Positions 32,021 to 43,950 of a stretch of 64,000 nt of DNA are shown here, one piece after another. The position numbers were made by a program, and so were the translations under genes. The notes under the pieces were generated by a model. That model saw only the letters and a program-made list of their open reading frames with translations, did no database searches and was not told where the DNA came from. Every line of letters begins with the position of its first letter. Position 1 is the stretch's first letter. Source of the stretch: Gonocerus acuteangulatus (taxonomy: Eukaryota; Arthropoda; Insecta; Hemiptera; Coreidae); assembly GCA_946811695.1 (NCBI GenBank), contig OX328130.1:74861353-74925352 (forward strand), in the 5' to 3' direction.

Positions 32021-32221
32021 TTGTTGGAGAAGATTTTAGAGAACATCGTAGATTTTCGTTCAGAGTTGTATTTATGAGTTGAGGTTATTAAATATATTTT
32101 GAGGTTATTTATAAAATGCATTTTCTTTAATAAACATATATTAAATTATAACGGTTATTTAACAAAATCACTGGCGCCCCTTTTCCGAAATAGACCCAGG
32201 AAGTCTTTTGTTATCGTTTCA

Positions 32222-32432
32222 TACACACTGCGATTCACAAGGTTCTTCTAGATCACTGTAACCGTTTTCTCTCAGGTACACACCCAGGTATTTAAAGTCA
32301 TCTACCCTGATGGAACGAATAATTCTTCCCTAAAATCATCACTTTCCCTTTCGTGGGGTTTATAAACACTGTTCTTCTTCCAAGCTTTAGATGTGGTACT
32401 CTCAGGTACACACCCAGGTATTTAAAGTCATC
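32222..32432 (-). pseudogene. LINE reverse-transcriptase fragment (RTE-like)
   Basis: The minus strand reads RVDDFKYLGVYLRENGYSD and, upstream in another frame, GKVMILGKN. This matches the 'K-KVM ... G ... FKYLG' segment after the RT catalytic site in RTE-like LINEs. A frameshift separates the two parts. A 32-base piece (CTCAGGTACACACCCAGG and on) is duplicated at 32271 and 32401. Confidence 0.6.
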
Positions 32433-33093
32433 AAGAGATGAATAGTGAAAGTGTTAAAAAACAACGGTTTGAGCAGGGATTAGTAAGACTTTATTGTTTA
32501 AATCTCTGCCCCTATAATATAAACAGCAATAAATAGAATAATAGCCCCTAAAGTAGGTTTATATCCGAGGAAGGATGTTGTAGAATAAAGGAGGTGGATC
32601 TTGCTTTTTATCGAGTCCCTCCCTTTTCTACTGTATCACATACTTCTTTTACAGTCTTATCTTTATTGCTTGGATAATATATTCCCCTCTTGTCCCTTAA
32701 ATCCACGCCATTGTCCTTTTATTTCCACTCCACGCCCTTCCGTTCGTCACGGCTAGTGGTCCACTGTACGCCTAACCTCTTTCCATTCACACAACCCATA
32801 AAGGACTCGACGCTTATTTAGTTTCGGTTGTACAAAACCGTTTCAGATGTCTCATTGAACACGCCCCTTTTCAACAAATAGATCTAACAGTCTCATTGTA
32901 AAGTAATTTTCAACGACCTTGTTCATTAAAATTTTCACAGCGCGGTGAAAACTCCCCAGCAGGTCAACAAAGATCATAAATGTAAAAATATCAGTCTGAA
33001 ATATTTAAAATATAATGAAACAGGAGCTGTAAAGTCACCACATTGGTCAAGAATGCATTTAAAACGATCAACGCAATTAGGAAATAAACAAAG
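32433..33093. other. No recognised feature
   Basis: Pyrimidine-rich in part (32630-32770). Nothing recognised. Confidence 0.4.
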
Positions 33094-34436
33094 TCCGTCA
33101 CGCAGGAGCTGCATAACTAAGCACTTTCCTCAGAATTTGGGTAGTGTAGACTGCTTTCCAGAACAATTTGCTTAAAATATCCTACATAAATAAAATAAAA
33201 ACATGAATAGTTCTCTTTTAATTTTGTAATGAGTAACTGATAAATTATTAATTTGCTTCCAGAGTTATGTTTACACATAGCACCTACTGCACTACGTAAT
33301 AAATACAAAAAACCTCATATTATCGTATTTTGATCTAATGCAGGAACCGGATACAGTCCCTCTAGCGCTCCTTGCGGCGCCTTTGTGAACCTATGTCTGG
33401 CTGCCTTTTCTATTAAAATATATTACAAAGTAAACCCCCCGATTCATCTCATTTTTACAACACTTCTTTCTCATGAGTTACCCACGACGTATAGCGCGTT
33501 TCGTTACAATAAAGCAGAAATTACGACCAGTATGAGTATATTAGTAATTTGGGTCGGGAGTAAACCCCCCCTCCTAAAGAACCGATTTAGTTTATTTTTA
33601 CAACACATATTTACCTGTAGATTACCACTACGAATAAAGAGTTTCGTCGAAATATACCAAAAATCACGGTTGGTAGTGGCGAATTGGTATTGTGGGTCCG
33701 GAGTAAACCCCCCCTCCTAATGAACCAATTTAGTTTATTTTTACAACACATATTTACCTGTAAATTACCACTATGAATACCGAGTTTCGTCGAAATATAC
33801 CAAAAATCACGGTTGGTAGTGGCGAATTGGTATTGTGGGTCCGGAGTAAACCCCCCTCCTAATGAACCAATTTAGTTTATTTTTACAACACATATTTACC
33901 TGTAAATTACCACTATGAATACCGAGTTTCGTCGAAATATACCAAAAATCATGGCTGGTAGTGGCGAATTGGTATTGTCGGTCCAGAGTAAACCCCCCCT
34001 CCTTATGAACTGATTTAGTTCATTTTTATATCTCACTTTTCTCTCTATATTACTACTACGAATACCAAGTTTCGTTGAAATATAACAAATGTTACGGCTG
34101 AAATGGTCAAATTAGTGTTTTGGGCTCGGGGTAAACCCCCCCTTCCGGTGGACCGATTTTGGTGGTTAACGAACTCGTTCAATCGTTTGCTAATTGAATG
34201 CTATATACCAAGTTTCGTGGCGAAATAACAAAAACTCTGGCCGCTATCGTGTTAACAGACACATATATATATATGCATATATATATATATATATATATAT
34301 ATAGATATATATAAATTTTAACGGGGGTCATTTTCGGTGTCTACTAGGTAGGATCGATAAAGATTTGAAGAAATTTTTCAAAAATTCCGTCATGAGTCCA
34401 ACCTCAATAGCTACTTTCCTTCGGAGGAAAGTGCTA
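33094..34436 (+). mobile_element. HINE-A2: Helentron-like element, five to six central repeats
   Basis: Start TCCGTCACGCAGGAGCTGCA, 5' inverted repeat AGCACTTTCCTC (33120-33131) and 3' hairpin ACTTTCCTTCGGAGGAAAGT ending GCTAA; GAGGAAAGTGCT is the exact inverse of the 5' repeat. Central units start near 33559, 33702, 33845, 33987 and 34130 (142-143 bp), with a partial one near 33429. A TA microsatellite (34262-34312) is in the same context as in HINE-A1. A CTCCTTGCGGCGCC insert near 33370 is shared with HINE-A3. Best-preserved family A copy. Confidence 0.85.
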
Positions 34437-34504
34437 ATATCTAGTTTTGGTATTTTATATTTGTTTAGGAACAGCTGACCAAATCATTAACTTTTTATTT
34501 AACA

Positions 34505-34725
34505 CTAGCTGACTACCCGTACTTCACCACGGCCGCCGATAAGTAGTTTTTAAATTGCGTTAAATAAGGTATGATCAAAATTAACGCTACTGCATAATTT
34601 TGTACAGCTTATGATTGCACGAACTTACCACCATGTGGAGGTAACCGTGCTTGTTTCCGTTGTGGAGTAAAAAAAAAATAAATAAATAAAAAGTTAGGTA
34701 AACAGAGACAAATACGCCTTGAAAA
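34505..34725 (-). mobile_element. Helitron family C 3' end, reverse
   Basis: CTAG at 34505-34508, then CTACCCGTACTTCACCACGG. On the minus strand this is the hairpin CCGTG...TACGG about ten bases before a terminal CTAG followed by T, the canonical Helitron 3' end also seen at 43825-43852. The family C match continues (AAGTAGTTTTTAAATTGCG) for roughly 150 bases and is then lost. Confidence 0.65.
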
Positions 34726-35365
34726 GAATAAAACTAACAAGTTTGAAGTTTTAAGCACTCATCTATTCGATTGACATCGCCCCACCGAACATTACAACAG
34801 AATCTTATTGTAGAGAATGTAGTAACCTTTCGAATAGCCGCCTTCCACGTACTACGATTTCCAAACCGTTTTCGAGATATTTTAGAAAATAAACTGAGAT
34901 CCGAAAACTTTGTATCACCATTCATACATTTTTTTTTCCATATACAAGTTTTCCATGTACAAGTTTCAAGTGAACCAATCATCGTTCCTGAATACCTAAT
35001 CAGAAAAGCTGGCGTAAAAACATGATAAAATGTTATTCGCCACTAAATCCTGATCCTAATCCTAATCCCAAACAGAAAATTAGTTTGGAAAAATATTTTT
35101 CTCGTAAACGGTAACAGAAATCGCTTTAAAACTGGTTTCATTCGTTTTCCTACATTAAGGAACTTATATAACGAGTACCTGCAAGCGTCCGAAAATGTAA
35201 GCGTTCCGAATTTTTTCGCGCAAATTTTGCTCCGAAACCCGTGTTCTAGTAAACGGATTTAGCAGGTTAATGAACTTGACCTTTCAAATGGGAAGAAAGA
35301 TTTTTGTACCAAATGTCATCCAAATCGGACCATTTTTGAGCCGATGAGGAACTTCTTAATAATTC
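34726..35365 (+). mobile_element. HINE-B interior fragment
   Basis: Follows HINE-B1 positions about 13290-13880: TTTTAAGCACTCATCTATTC, AAACCGTTTTCGAGATATTT, CGAGTACCTGCAAGCG, CCTTTCAAATGGGAAGAAAG and CGGACCATTTTTGAGC. It has neither the TA microsatellite nor the hairpin, so both ends are lost. Confidence 0.65.
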
Positions 35366-35600
35366 GAACCCCCCCAAAAGTAGGTAAACATTTGAATATA
35401 AAAAAAAAAAACTTTCTTAGCGAATGCTTACATTCTAAACGGATTGTCCGTGCAAGATTTCAAATTTTTGTGTCAACTGGTTCGGGATATTATTACCTCG
35501 GATGGACCATCACCAGGGCGTGAACTCTATAAGGGATAAAATCACAGTTTATTTCAAGTAATTCAAGGACTGCCATCATAGTTGAAATTAACCTCAATTA
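35366..35600 (-). mobile_element. Helitron family C fragment
   Basis: Shares TTCTTAGCGAATGCTTACATT, TTGTCCGTGCAAGATTTC and GTTCGGGATATTATTACCTC with the reverse family C copy near 5200-5740. Blocks are rearranged relative to the full copy. Confidence 0.5.
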
Positions 35601-36373
35601 AAAATAATTAAGAAGAGATAAATGTGAAATCCACAGTCCACATAACGTTCAATATAGATTCACCAATAAGTGGCCTCAAGTTATAATTCAAAAACTTTTC
35701 AACTCAGATTGAAAATAAAAATTAAGACTTAATGGAGAGATTGTGTCTTATTAATTAGTTTTGAGGAATTTTCGCGGAATTATCCCGGGAGAGAGAGAAA
35801 CCCCGAAATTGCGGGTTATTAGGATTATCTGTAAATAGGAAGGGAGGAATCGGTGAAAGGTTTAGGTGGAAACTTGGCCGATGAGAACAAAGTTGAATTT
35901 ACGAGTATTGCACTTAATGAGGCAACTCGCAAAACTTCCAGACAGCAAAATACCGCTGGGAGGAATAGAGAGTTCTCTTATAACCGATCCTGGAAAATAC
36001 ACCAAAACTAAACAAGTATCATGGTCAATTCTACCCCAACGGTCTAATTAACACAACTAGAATAAGGTTGGTAAAGATCAGACCATCAAGCTTTTCGGAA
36101 ATCGGAAATAGACTATATAAGACTGTATCGGATAGAATTTACTAGGGAACGGATGTTAATGTATTTACATATTTTTTTCTAAGTCTTAAATCAAAATTTT
36201 TGATGGAATTCTGCAAAAATCCATATTTTTGCATATTTTACCTATAAATACATATTTTTGCTGCATATTTTGATATTCTTTTTTTTTTTTGTAATTGAAA
36301 AATAAAGGTGAAACAGAGAAAGAATGCTTTACCCATTGAGCCTAGATCACTGTGTCTTTTCTAATTGCAAGAA
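35601..36373. other. No recognised gene
   Basis: A 61-codon frame at 35866-36051 has no motif. AT-rich towards the satellite. Confidence 0.4.
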
Positions 36374-38676
36374 GCAAAGGTGGCTGGCAGCCATGCTTCC
36401 CCGGCGCTAATGGCCTAGGAGCAAAGGTGGCTGGCTGCCATGCTTCCCCGGCGCTAATGGTCTAGGAGCAGAGGTGGCTGGCAGCCATGCTTCCTCGGCG
36501 CTAATGGTCTAGGAGCAGAGGTGGCTGGCAGCCATGCTTCCTCGGCGCTAATGGTCTAGGAGCAGAGGTGGCTGGCAGCCATGCTTCCTCGGCGCTAATG
36601 GTCTAGGAGCAGAGGTGGCTGGCAGCCATGCTTCCTCGGCGCTAATGGTCTAGGAGCAGAGGTGGCTGGCAGCCATGCTTCCTCGGCGCTAATGGTCTAG
36701 GAGCAGAGGTGGCTGGCAGCCATGCTTCCCCGGCGCTAATGGTCTAGGAGCAGAGGTGGCTGGCAGCCATGCTTCCTCGGCGCTAATGGTCTAGGAGCAG
36801 AGGTGGCTGGCAGCCATGCTTCCCCGGCGCTAATGGTCTAGGAGCAGAGGTGGCTGGCAGCCATGCTTCCTCGGCGCTAATGGTCTAGGAGCAGAGGTGG
36901 CTGGCAGCCATGCTTCCTCGGCGCTAATGGTCTAGGAGCAGAGGTGGCTGGCAGCCATGCTTCCTCGGCGCTAATGGTCTAGGAGCAGAGGTGGCTGGCA
37001 GCCATGCTTCCTCGGCGCTAATGGTCTAGGAGCAGAGGTGGCTGGCAGCCATGCTTCCCCGGCGCTAATGGTCTAGGAGCAGAGGTGGCTGGCAGCCATG
37101 CTTCCTCGGCGCTAATGGTCTAGGAGCAGAGGTGGCTGGCAGCCATGCTTCCCCGGCGCTAATGGTCTAGGAGCAGAGGTGGCTGGCAGCCATGCTTCCT
37201 CGGCGCTAATGGTCTAGGAGCAGAGGTGGCTGGCAGCCATGCTTCCTCGGCGCTAATGGTCTAGGAGCAGAGGTGGCTGGCAGCCATGCTTCCTCGGCGC
37301 TAATGGTCTAGGAGCAGAGGTGGCTGGCAGCCATGCTTCCCCGGCGCTAATGGTCTAGGAGCAGAGGTGGCTGGCAGCCATGCTTCCTCGGCGCTAATGG
37401 TCTAGGAGCAGAGGTGGCTGGCAGCCATGCTTCCCCGGCGCTAATGGTCTAGGAGCAGAGGTGGCTGGCAGCCATGCTTCCTCGGCGCTAATGGTCTAGG
37501 AGCAGAGGTGGCTGGCAGCCATGCTTCCCCGGCGCTAATGGTCTAGGAGCAGAGGTGGCTGGCAGCCATGCTTCCTCGGCGCTAATGGTCTAGGAGCAGA
37601 GGTGGCTGGCAGCCATGCTTCCCCGGCGCTAATGGTCTAGGAGCAGAGGTGGCTGGCAGCCATGCTTCCTCGGCGCTAATGGTCTAGGAGCAGAGGTGGC
37701 TGGCAGCCATGCTTCCCCGGCGCTAATGGTCTAGGAGCAGAGGTGGCTGGCAGCCATGCTTCCTCGGCGCTAATGGTCTAGGAGCAGAGGTGGCTGGCAG
37801 CCATGCTTCCTCGGCGCTAATGGTCTAGGAGCAGAGGTGGCTGGCAGCCATGCTTCCCCGGCGCTAATGGTCTAGGAGCAGAGGTGGCTGGCAGCCATGC
37901 TTCCTCGGCGCTAATGGTCTAGGAGCAGAGGTGGCTGGCAGCCATGCTTCCTCGGCGCTAATGGTCTAGGAGCAGAGGTGGCTGGCAGCCATGCTTCCCC
38001 GGCGCTAATGGTCTAGGAGCAGAGGTGGCTGGCAGCCATGCTTCCTCGGCGCTAATGGTCTAGGAGCAGAGGTGGCTGGCAGCCATGCTTCCCCGGCGCT
38101 AATGGTCTAGGAGCAGAGGTGGCTGGCAGCCATGCTTCCTCGGCGCTAATGGTCTAGGAGCAGAGGTGGCTGGCAGCCATGCTTCCCCGGCGCTAATGGT
38201 CTAGGAGCAGAGGTGGCTGGCAGCCATGCTTCCTCGGCGCTAATGGTCTAGGAGCAGAGGTGGCTGGCAGCCATGCTTCCCCGGCGCTAATGGTCTAGGA
38301 GCAGAGGTGGCTGGCAGCCATGCTTCCTCGGCGCTAATGGTCTAGGAGCAGAGGTGGCTGGCAGCCATGCTTCCCCGGCGCTAATGGTCTAGGAGCAGAG
38401 GTGGCTGGCAGCCATGCTTCCTCGGCGCTAATGGTCTAGGAGCAGAGGTGGCTGGCAGCCATGCTTCCTCGGCGCTAATGGTCTAGGAGCAGAGGTGGCT
38501 GGCAGCCATGCTTCCCCGGCGCTAATGGTCTAGGAGCAGAGGTGGCTGGCAGCCATGCTTCCTCGGCGCTAATGGTCTAGGAGCAAAGGTGGCTGGCTGC
38601 CATGCTTCCTCGGCGCTAATGGTCTAGGAGCAGAGGTGGCTGGCAGCCATGCTTCCTCGGCGCTAATGGTCTAGGA
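36374..38676. repeat. 47-bp minisatellite, exactly 49 units
   Basis: The anchor GC(A/G)(A/G)AGGTGGCTGGCAGCC recurs from 36374 to 38677, a span of 2303 = 49 x 47. Units are almost identical; the main variable site is CTTCCTCGG versus CTTCCCCGG, and the two types alternate over long stretches, suggesting a two-unit (94-bp) higher-order repeat. The first two units and one near the end (38581) carry AAAGG and GGCTGCC variants. Each unit contains CGGCGCTAATGG(T/C)CTAG, the core of the SINE 3' tail in this window. Stop codons prevent a long frame. Confidence 0.97.
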
Positions 38677-38730
38677 GCAGATGGGTTGTAAAAAAATATA
38701 TAGGAAATTATTCTTTTGCAATTGTATAAT

Positions 38731-38907
38731 TCCTTTAATCTGCTCTCTAAAACAAGCGAATAAGCGAAGGAATCATGCCGATATCATTTTCCTTTAATCT
38801 GCTCTCTAAAACAAGCGAATAAGCGAAGGAATCATGCCGATATCATTTTCCTTTAATCGGCTCTCTAAAAGAAGCGAATAAGCGAAGGAATCATGCCGAT
38901 ATCAGTT
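38731..38907. repeat. 59-bp tandem repeat, three units
   Basis: Starts at 38731, 38790 and 38849 (TCCTTTAATCTGCTCTC and on). The third unit has a few substitutions (TCGGC, GAAGC). It is separated from the 47-bp array by 54 bases. Confidence 0.93.
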
Positions 38908-39540
38908 TCCAAGCTGTAGATATAGAATCCAATTTATTTCATTTTATCTCTTAGCTCCTAAGGCACATGGGACGAAACGCTCGACACGTGCCGACTATTT
39001 TTCCTTGTAGAATCACCAGAAAAAAAATGGGCCTGATCGGTGACCCCACGTCTGTATACTCCCCTTTTGGGATCAGACCGGCGTCATTTCACGATAGACA
39101 ATTTAAAAATTCATTTTGTTGCAAACGATTTTCCAAAGTAATGTACATCTGTAGAAATTTTCAACTTCTTTTTCCCCCTTTTAAAATTAGTTCCTAATTT
39201 TTCATTATGCTTTCTTTCAATATGCTATTGAGTTTTAGTCATTTTGTTCAATATGTTTTTAACTTTTGTTCTTTCCGTTTATAATAAGAGGTCTTATTAG
39301 CTTTTTATACTTTTCTTTTCAATATTTTAAAGTGTTTTTGGTATTTTTTACTACACATTTTCAATTTTTTTATTACATATTTCATTATAAATAGTTAAAT
39401 ATATATGTACATATTTTGAATTTTATTTTACATGGATTTTTCGTTCCTTACTTATTACCTACCTCCATGGCCGAGCTCGACACTACACATATCAGGATCT
39501 ATGGACCAGGAAGGACCTATTCTAAACGATATACTTTTTT
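38908..39540. other. AT-rich, no recognised feature
   Basis: A 76-codon frame (38967-39197) has no motif. Confidence 0.4.
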
Positions 39541-39760
39541 TTTTTAAATTTATTTATGAGCACCCCGCATTGACAGCGTTTCGCCCAGGTACACATATAA
39601 AATAGTTACAATATTACAAATCCAATTACATTATTGTGTGTTTTAATCTAATTATACAATTAAGTTTGTGAATAACATACAGCTAAAAGTAAAAAACAAT
39701 ACATTTTTAAGAAAAACTTATAATTATAAAGGAAACAAAGAAAATAGTTCCTATGTACAA
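39541..39760 (-). mobile_element. Probable LINE 3' end, reverse
   Basis: T-run (39536-39545), then TTTATTTATGAGCACCCCGC and CGCCCAGGTACACATATAAA. On the minus strand this is a non-coding 3' end finishing in ATAAATTTAAAAAAA. The layout resembles the 3' end of the LINE at 17862 (TTTATTTATTAAGAG). No coding part is seen and the extent is approximate. Confidence 0.4.
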
Positions 39761-41088
39761 TATGACTATATATAATCGCAACAGTTTCTATTTACAATAT
39801 AGGTTCTATGCATAATATGACAGCATACATAAGAACAATAGCCCCATGTACAATCAATAGGAAGGATCCTATGTAAAATAATGATGAATAAATGAGTATA
39901 TCACGTCATGAGTGATGTTTATTTAAAGAAAAAAAAAAAAACATTTAACGGCGATGTTAAAAGCACAGTTTGGGTCGTCTAGACAATCAAAGACAATGAA
40001 TTAAGAAAATTAAGTGGTTGTTGTAATACATACTGCACCCACATGTTGACTATTTGAGGAGTTTGGTCTGGGGTTTGTCGTTTTTATTTTGCCGTGAAAC
40101 TTCTTTGTGGTACTAACATCAAATGCTAATAAAAACATAAAAAGCCTGGACAACAGAACACAACCATATTCCACTATATCAGGAGTGAAGGAGTGATTTT
40201 TATTATCGGACAGTGCCGTCTACCCGTTCTTATTGGCTAATGGAAAACCATTCAGATATTGGCCAGTGCGCATCTGTGTTAACTTTGATGTTGAAAGAAG
40301 GCATGCTCATGTTTGCGGCAATATCTTCACAATAAATCAAGAAACATTAATTGTATAAAACAATAAAGATTTAAAACGAAATCTAAAAAATCACGTTTTT
40401 TGTACTTATTTCGCCCATAACTCCGAAAGTATGCCTCCTGAAGACCTTCTGGAAATGTTCTATTCTTTAGAAACGTCGAAAATTGATTCGCGGTTTTGCA
40501 AAATAGCAATGAAAAAAATGGGGAAAAATACAAAGTTTTTATATCATTTTTTCGGAAGCTTAAAAGGTATTTAGGACTTTTAGGAATAAGATATTTTAGG
40601 AAGAAAATGTGGATAATACAATAAAACAACCTTCCATAATTCGTTTAACTCGGTTTGATAATTATACCTTAATTATGGAATTAAGGTATAAGAAAAGTTG
40701 CAAGGCCCAAATAGTTACATATTCGAAATATTTGAACGCACTCAAGCTTTCGAAATCATTCATTTCATCAAATCATTTTACTGATTGAAAATCGGTCTAC
40801 TAGGACCGCCTCAAACATTTTGTATAATAAATTTTGGTTCTTTGAGGGGTCGATCAATTAAATTCTTTTGGGTTTATCGCCCCCAAGATGCGAAATTCGG
40901 TGAAGAGGTTAAAACATTTCAAGTTTCAAGTGCGTGTTTCGTCGTCAGCTAGGTTTACAATGTAGGTAACATTTCTAGAATAAATTTGTATATATTTTTT
41001 GGTTATAGTCGGAGAGCTGATAACGCGTTTTTCAAGAAGTGTTTTATGCACCTTGAAATTTTGCTACAATGTACCTCTTGGGTAGATA
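39761..41088. other. AT-rich, no recognised gene
   Basis: A 100-codon minus frame (40327-40629) is Phe/Lys-rich without a motif. Confidence 0.4.
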
Positions 41089-41805
41089 AGAAGGTAAGTA
41101 TGTGTTTCCTGGACACCAGGTACTGCGAATGGGGGAAAGGTGCAAAACATTATTGCCCAAAAATTGTGTTTTATTCAGAAGCCAACTATCATTAATGTAA
41201 TAAAATTGCAAATTAAGGGAATTTTAAAATGAATAATAAATACGGCAGACAATTTTAAGTGGGTTAAAATGTAAATTAAAAAAAAGTACCTAGTTTTTAT
41301 TTTCAAAATATCAAATGAATTTCTTTATTCACGCTGCGATTTAAACAGCGTCTTCAATAAACATATTTGAAAATAATTACAAAAGGGCAGACACAGGGTT
41401 TAATTATCAGGAAACATAAAAATAAATGTTGCCTATGATAGACTGGAATACACTGCGTGTAACCGTAAGTGTGTGAGAGCACCGCGCAGTTGTGGACGTT
41501 CCCTGCGCTCTCATTGATTCTTGCTCATATGATCTTATACAGCTGTTCCCGTTTAAATGGCAGCGTGAATAAAACTCATTTAATATTAGAATGAAAACAA
41601 TTACTTTTTTTTTTTTACGTGTTATACAACATAAAATTATCTGCCTTATTTATTATTCATTGTAAAATTGTCTTAATTTTTTATATTAAAGATAGTTGGC
41701 TTCTGAATAAAACTATTTTTGGGAAATATATTTTTGCGCCTTTCCCCAATGCGCAGTAGCTGGTGTTCCACGGTAAGTCTATCCAACACATATTTACCTT
41801 CTTGC
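41089..41805. mobile_element. Foldback element
   Basis: Left arm 41089 to about 41355 and right arm about 41558-41805 are inverted copies: GAAGGTAAGTATGTGTT, CAGAAGCCAACTATCATTAA and TTATTCACGCTGC recur as complements. Middle sequence is non-coding. The right end lies 55 bases from the MITE at 41861. Confidence 0.75.
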
Positions 41806-41860
41806 ACTACTATAATTGTATTTAAGGGTGAGGAAAATGTATGTATGTATGAACCACATA

Positions 41861-42112
41861 TCGTCGGTACAAATGCAAACTAACGAATATGAAAGAATGC
41901 ATCTTTCATTGTCCATCTTTAATAATTTCTGCTGGACTTATTTACGGAAAATTCTTCAAACTGACTTCACTCTATTAAAGGGAAAGTATTCCACTATCAA
42001 AAGGTCAAATCTGCCGAATATTTGACTGTCCAAAAAAAAGTTATGAATAAATACTTTTCCACTCTGAAAAGTGGTGATTTTCATATTCGTTAGTTTGCTT
42101 TTGTATCGACGA
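41861..42112 (+). mobile_element. 252-bp MITE, TA target duplication (copy 2)
   Basis: Same length as copy 1 and nearly identical, with ends TCGTCGGTACAAATGC and GTATCGACGA and TA on both sides (41859-41860, 42113-42114). Confidence 0.9.
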
Positions 42113-42537
42113 TATCATGTGGGTATATTTGCCTACTAAATACTACAGTGGCCCAAGTAACACGGCCATCTCGGAAGGTTTATCCCTAGACTTGTGTATG
42201 AATATCCGAGAGCTAGTCCTCCCTCCTTCGATCCCTGCTATAGTTAATCTTGAAAGGAGTCTTTATATAGGACACGGTGGTATAGCTAATGGCCCAGCTC
42301 AGGCCAAGCCCTATTATCTACCATACAGAAATAGATCTAGTCGGGAGTCTTCTAGAGGTGTGTAATGATGAGATTCCATAATTAGGCATTCATTGTCAAG
42401 AGGTTCATCGACATTATCAATGGGCTCATATTTAACAATTCAACTCTCGAAAATATTAATAATTTCATTCAATAAATTATTATTTTTTGCATAGTATCAG
42501 GTCAATGGTGTTAATGACCTCAGCAGTATAAGCATCA

Positions 42538-42581
<44 letters not shown>
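42113..42581. other. No recognised gene; A-run
   Basis: An 82-codon frame (42117-42365) has no motif. An A-run of about 40 (42541-42581) directly precedes the mariner fragment. Confidence 0.4.
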
Positions 42582-42584
<3 letters not shown>

Positions 42585-42700
42585 TCTGGTCATCCCATTA
42601 GTAATGTCGGTGGAGTGCAGAATGTGTCGATCCAAGTTTTTCTGCTAGTTCTTCTACTGTTTCTTCTACAGTAGCCTGCAGGAGTTGGTCGTCAAGCTCT
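42582..42700 (-). pseudogene. Mariner transposase fragment (HTH), left half of a split copy
   Basis: Matches 53806-53945 closely (GTCATCCCATTAGTAATGTC, AAGTTTTTCTGCTAG, GTAGCCTGCAGGAGTTGGTC). In the reverse complement this encodes the mariner LLQATVEE...LAEKLG region. It ends at GTCGTCAAGCTCT (42688-42700), which recurs at 45068-45080 where the mariner resumes. Confidence 0.75.
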
Positions 42701-42712
42701 TTTATATATATA

Positions 42713-43851
42713 TCTACTATATATTTGTCAAATACCACTCACTCACTCATCTATCAACGCCCAGCCCAAACCGCTCATCAGAAAATTTTGAAATTTTGCA
42801 TGGACACTCCCTATATAGCGTAGGCGCTCGCTAAGAAAGGATTTTTTGATATTCGTATTTTTAAGCATTTTAGGGGGGTTTAAAGTTTGAGTTGGTTAGA
42901 GAAGGCAAGCCTATGCAGCCTGCGTTGCTAGAACGATAAAGAACAGCTGTTACCTTACATTATCTATCTCATAGTTTTATTTCTAATTGAGGTTAATTTC
43001 AACTATGATGGCAGACCTTGAATTACTAGAAATTAACTGTCCCTCATAGAGTTTTAATTGCGTTTCTTTTCTGCCTGTCCCCGTCAGATAGGCTTGCCAT
43101 ATTTTTGGAGAGTTAAACCGAGACACATTAATATGAGATGGGCATACCAGGGGGGGGGATAAAAAGAGTACACATTATAAGCAAAATGGTTGGTGAGTTT
43201 TAAGCCTAGCAACTAACGGGAAGGGGGAATCCTAAACTGTTAGTCTACCCAAACCTTAAAAATAAGAACGAAACTTTTTTTGCTACTTGATTTTCTTAAA
43301 AAAATCTCTCAGCCAAATAGTAGTGTCTGGCAGCTGGCAGCGCTGTGCAGGTAGTTCCAGCGTTTTACAGTTAGATTACTTCTCATTTCTTTGACACTGT
43401 TAGCAGTAGTAACAATGTTGATTGTAGAAAAGTAACCGATTTATAAAAGATTCTTATAAACATGAATTCATTACTTTTTGCATCTTACAGCCTTTTCCGG
43501 GACATTGATAAAACCGGGCGGGACACCGAAACAATTGCAAAATACCGGGACAGTCCCGGTCAAACCGTGATGTATGGCATATCCTTAGGTTTTCCAGGCG
43601 AGGTAATAATATCCCGAACCCCTGCAATGCCTCCTCACCTATAACCTTGGTAATACTCGTAAATATATTGGGTGTTACCATATGACTTATTGGAAACATA
43701 AACTTTTAAATTTTAACGCCCATTGAATAAAATATAGTATGACGGGAACCGTGCTGTAATAAACTGCACAGAATTGTATAGTAACGTAATTTTAATTTAA
43801 CGCAATAAAATAACTACTTATCTGCCGTGACGAAGCACGGGTATTTAGCTA

Positions 43852-43852
<1 letters not shown>
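42713..43852 (+). mobile_element. Non-autonomous Helitron (family C), both ends present
   Basis: The 5' end is A|TCTACTATATATTTG at 42713. The 3' end has hairpin CCGTGACGAAGCACGG (43825-43840), eight bases, CTAG at 43849-43852, then host T. This is the canonical Helitron A|TC...CTRR|T arrangement. Host sequence on both sides is TA repeat, so it inserted into a TA microsatellite. No coding capacity; 1140 bp. Partial copies lie at 5156-6414, 34505-34725 and 35366-35600. Confidence 0.88.

Positions 43853-43915
<63 letters not shown>
43853..43915. repeat. TA microsatellite
   Basis: About 30 TA units directly after the Helitron 3' end; the TATATATATA before 42713 is probably the other half of the same target. 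Confidence 0.9.
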
Positions 43916-43918
<3 letters not shown>

Positions 43919-43950
43919 TGATGTTATTTTTCGTCGCTGGGATAGTATTT

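Larger units (their letters stand above)
31141..32197 (+). mobile_element. Merlin (IS1016/ISXO2-like) DNA transposon, structurally complete
   Basis: The 34-bp TIRs (31141-31174 and 32164-32197, starting GGGTCTATTTCGGAAAAG) differ at one position. A perfect 8-bp TSD, AGGAAGTC, flanks them at 31133-31140 and 32198-32205; eight to nine bases is the Merlin norm. Inside are a four-fold 112-bp duplication and the 3' end of a Merlin transposase. The N-terminal part with the first catalytic Asp is not recognisable, so the element is non-autonomous although its ends look mobilisable. Confidence 0.93.
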
